Origin: an uncultured Fretibacterium sp.
GTDB taxonomy: Bacteria; Synergistota; Synergistia; Synergistales; Aminobacteriaceae
Reading direction: 5' to 3'
Length of the DNA: 64,000 bases
Assembly: GCA_946186205.1 (NCBI GenBank)
Contig: CAMHMH010000005.1
Span: 123,381 to 187,380, forward strand
The notes beneath the pieces are model-generated. The model worked only from the letters and a program-made list of their open reading frames with translations, was not told the origin of the DNA and ran no database searches. Each line of letters opens with the position of its first letter. Positions within the stretch are counted from its first letter, which is position 1. Shown in pieces: positions 62,564 through 64,000 of the stretch. Both the position numbers and the translations under genes were made by a program.

Positions 62564-64000
62564 ATGTTATTCATGATTGACACTAACAGGCACTTAGAAC
62601 GACGACTAACGCCCCTCAATGTATGGTCGCTTGCATTCGGCTGCGTAATAGGCTGGAGCGCGTACGTAATGCCGGGCACTGTATTTCTTCCTAACGCCGG
62701 GCCATTAGGGACTCTTATTGCTATGGAGCTTGCGACTCTTGTCATGCTCATAATTGCGTACAACTACAGCTACATGATAAAGAAATTCCCATTGACCGGG
62801 GGAGAATTTATTTACGCGAAGATGGCATTCGGAGAGACACACGGATTTTTATGCGCGTGGTTCTTGAGCCTCTCATATTTATCTGTTATCCCTCTTAACG
62901 CTACGGCCATGAACTTAATCATGCGTGCGGTTGCGGGCGACACGTTTCAGTTTGGGTTTCACTATGTAGTATCGGGCTATGATGTTTATTTCGGCGAGAT
63001 GGTTCTTGCGATTGGCGCGCTGTTTTTGTTCCAGCTGATTAACTCTGCGGGTGTTCATGTTACGGGTAAGATTCAAACGTTCCTCGTGATGATTCTTCTC
63101 GGGGGAATATTGATTCTGATAGGCGGCGCGATGTTCAGCCCTGACGCTTCAGTCTCGAACCTTCACCCGATGTTTCACCCGATAGACTCATCATTCACGA
63201 AAGGAATCGCGGCTCAAATAATCGCAGTGTTTGTTACGGGGCCGATGTCGTTCGTTGGTTTTGATACTGTGCCTCAGCTCATGGAGGAGTCGAAATTTTC
63301 GTCAGACCGCGTGAAAGTCGTAATGGATACGAGCATAATTTGCGGGGGAGCCGTGTATATCGCTCTGACAATTTTTGCGTGCGCTGTCGTTCCGTATGTG
63401 TATCATCATTCATGGCCGACATATATCGCAGACCTTCCGAATCAATCCGGCACAGCGGGAATTGCGACACTCAACGCGGCGCGGATCGTCATGGGCAGCA
63501 AGGGATTAATCATTCTCACAGCGTCAGTGCTTGCGGCAATGCTTACGGGCATGATTGGCTTCTACATGGCAACGAGCCGGCTTCTTTACTCGATGTCGCG
63601 TGACGGAATGCTTCCGGAATGGTTCGCTTACCTCAACAAAAACGGAGTGCCTACACACGCGGGACTCTTCTGCACGGTGATAGCTGCTCTCACATGCCTG
63701 ATGGGACGCGCTGTGATGGGATGGGTTTTCGACATGGCCTCAACGGGAGCCGCGATAGGATTTGCGTACACGTCGATAGCTGCTGCTAAATATTCGTGGC
63801 AGGAAAAACGTACGGACATATTGATATTCGGCGTGCTGGGATTCATTCTCTCATTGATGATGGCGGTGTTCTTATTGTTCCCGTTGCCCGGCCTTAATGT
63901 CTCGCTCGGAAATGAGTCGTATACCCTTCTGTTCTTATGGGTAGTAATCGGTACTCTGTTCTACGTAATACGGCGTACTTGGGGGGGGGGGGGGGGGGTA
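62564..64000 (+). CDS. APC-superfamily amino acid permease, partial, running into an 18-G tract
   Basis: 479 codons are visible without a stop. About 12 hydrophobic helices are present, with the first-helix motif GCVIGWSAYVMPGTVF typical of APC amino acid permeases and a SFVGFDTVPQLMEES segment (helix 6 region). The substrate is not known. The last 20 bases of the window are 18 G plus TA, still in frame as glycines, in the C-terminal cytosolic tail after the last helix (FYVIRRTW). The run may be a contig-end artefact or a real tract. Confidence 0.88.
   Translation, partial: MLFMIDTNRHLERRLTPLNVWSLAFGCVIGWSAYVMPGTVFLPNAGPLGTLIAMELATLVMLIIAYNYSYMIKKFPLTGGEFIYAKMAFGETHGFLCAWFLSLSYLSVIPLNATAMNLIMRAVAGDTFQFGFHYVVSGYDVYFGEMVLAIGALFLFQLINSAGVHVTGKIQTFLVMILLGGILILIGGAMFSPDASVSNLHPMFHPIDSSFTKGIAAQIIAVFVTGPMSFVGFDTVPQLMEESKFSSDRVKVVMDTSIICGGAVYIALTIFACAVVPYVYHHSWPTYIADLPNQSGTAGIATLNAARIVMGSKGLIILTASVLAAMLTGMIGFYMATSRLLYSMSRDGMLPEWFAYLNKNGVPTHAGLFCTVIAALTCLMGRAVMGWVFDMASTGAAIGFAYTSIAAAKYSWQEKRTDILIFGVLGFILSLMMAVFLLFPLPGLNVSLGNESYTLLFLWVVIGTLFYVIRRTWGGGGGV
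63981..63998 (+). repeat. G18 homopolymer at the window end
   Basis: Eighteen G inside the APC permease reading frame, two bases from the end of the sequence. Confidence 0.8.

Overview
The window reads as chromosomal DNA of a Gram-negative anaerobe, most likely of the phylum Synergistota. The best clue is the secreted C1 peptidase at 3474-5870. It ends in a Ser-rich stretch, a Gly-Gly-Cys, a hydrophobic helix and a basic tail, which is the layout of the Synergist-CTERM sorting signal. Base composition looks even along the window, and I see no prophage, insertion sequence, integrase or CRISPR array. The placement comes from motifs alone and the genus cannot be named.

Layout. 1-1.6 kb: a partial NAD-dependent epimerase and an IspD/TarI-type cytidylyltransferase, probably the edge of a surface-glycan locus. 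1.7-8.7 kb (minus strand): pepA, rpmB, the C1 peptidase, ilvD and ilvC. 9-10.8 kb: an SPFH/zinc-ribbon protein paired with a four-helix membrane protein. 10.9-18.6 kb (minus): a leucine-rich-repeat gene broken by one amber codon, a class A PBP, a papain-like hypothetical protein and a Sel1-repeat protein carrying 11 copies of an 87-bp repeat. 18.7-22.5 kb: the rpmG, tRNA-Trp, secE, nusG, rplK, rplA, rplJ, rplL block, with an L10 leader and about 380 nt of further structured leader RNA. rpoBC does not follow. 22.6-31 kb: small membrane proteins, a 49-codon gene with its own promoter and terminator, glpX, dedA, comM, a Wzz-like protein, a racemase, cstA and an HMA protein. 31.4-35.4 kb: rplU, rpmA, obgE, nadD and an LCP protein. 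35.5-40.6 kb: a four-gene nucleotide-sugar/glycan-type cluster with poly-G tracts inside three genes. 40.7-49.4 kb: DUF362 protein, permease, a 1030-residue RNA-binding/HEPN-like protein and purL. 49.6-53.8 kb: a small membrane protein and sbcDC. 53.9-64 kb: tRNA-Pro, a flagellin with a beta-helix-like insert behind a sigma-28-type promoter, rplI-dnaB, an orphan MacB-type permease, a bPH2-like protein, a hybrid histidine kinase and an APC permease cut by the window end.

Most striking is the 35.5-40.6 kb cluster. It has a G11 tract (gene in frame), a G7 tract (gene out of frame) and a G10 tract (gene out of frame), and an 18-G run closes the window inside the APC permease. This is the pattern expected of contingency loci that switch by slipped-strand mispairing, though homopolymer sequencing or assembly error must be excluded first. 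Other points of interest are the LSM/cold-shock/HEPN-like protein, the long rplA-rplJ leader with a 23S-rRNA-like stretch, the single in-frame amber in the LRR gene, and a recurring extended -10 promoter (TGCTATAAT) across the window.
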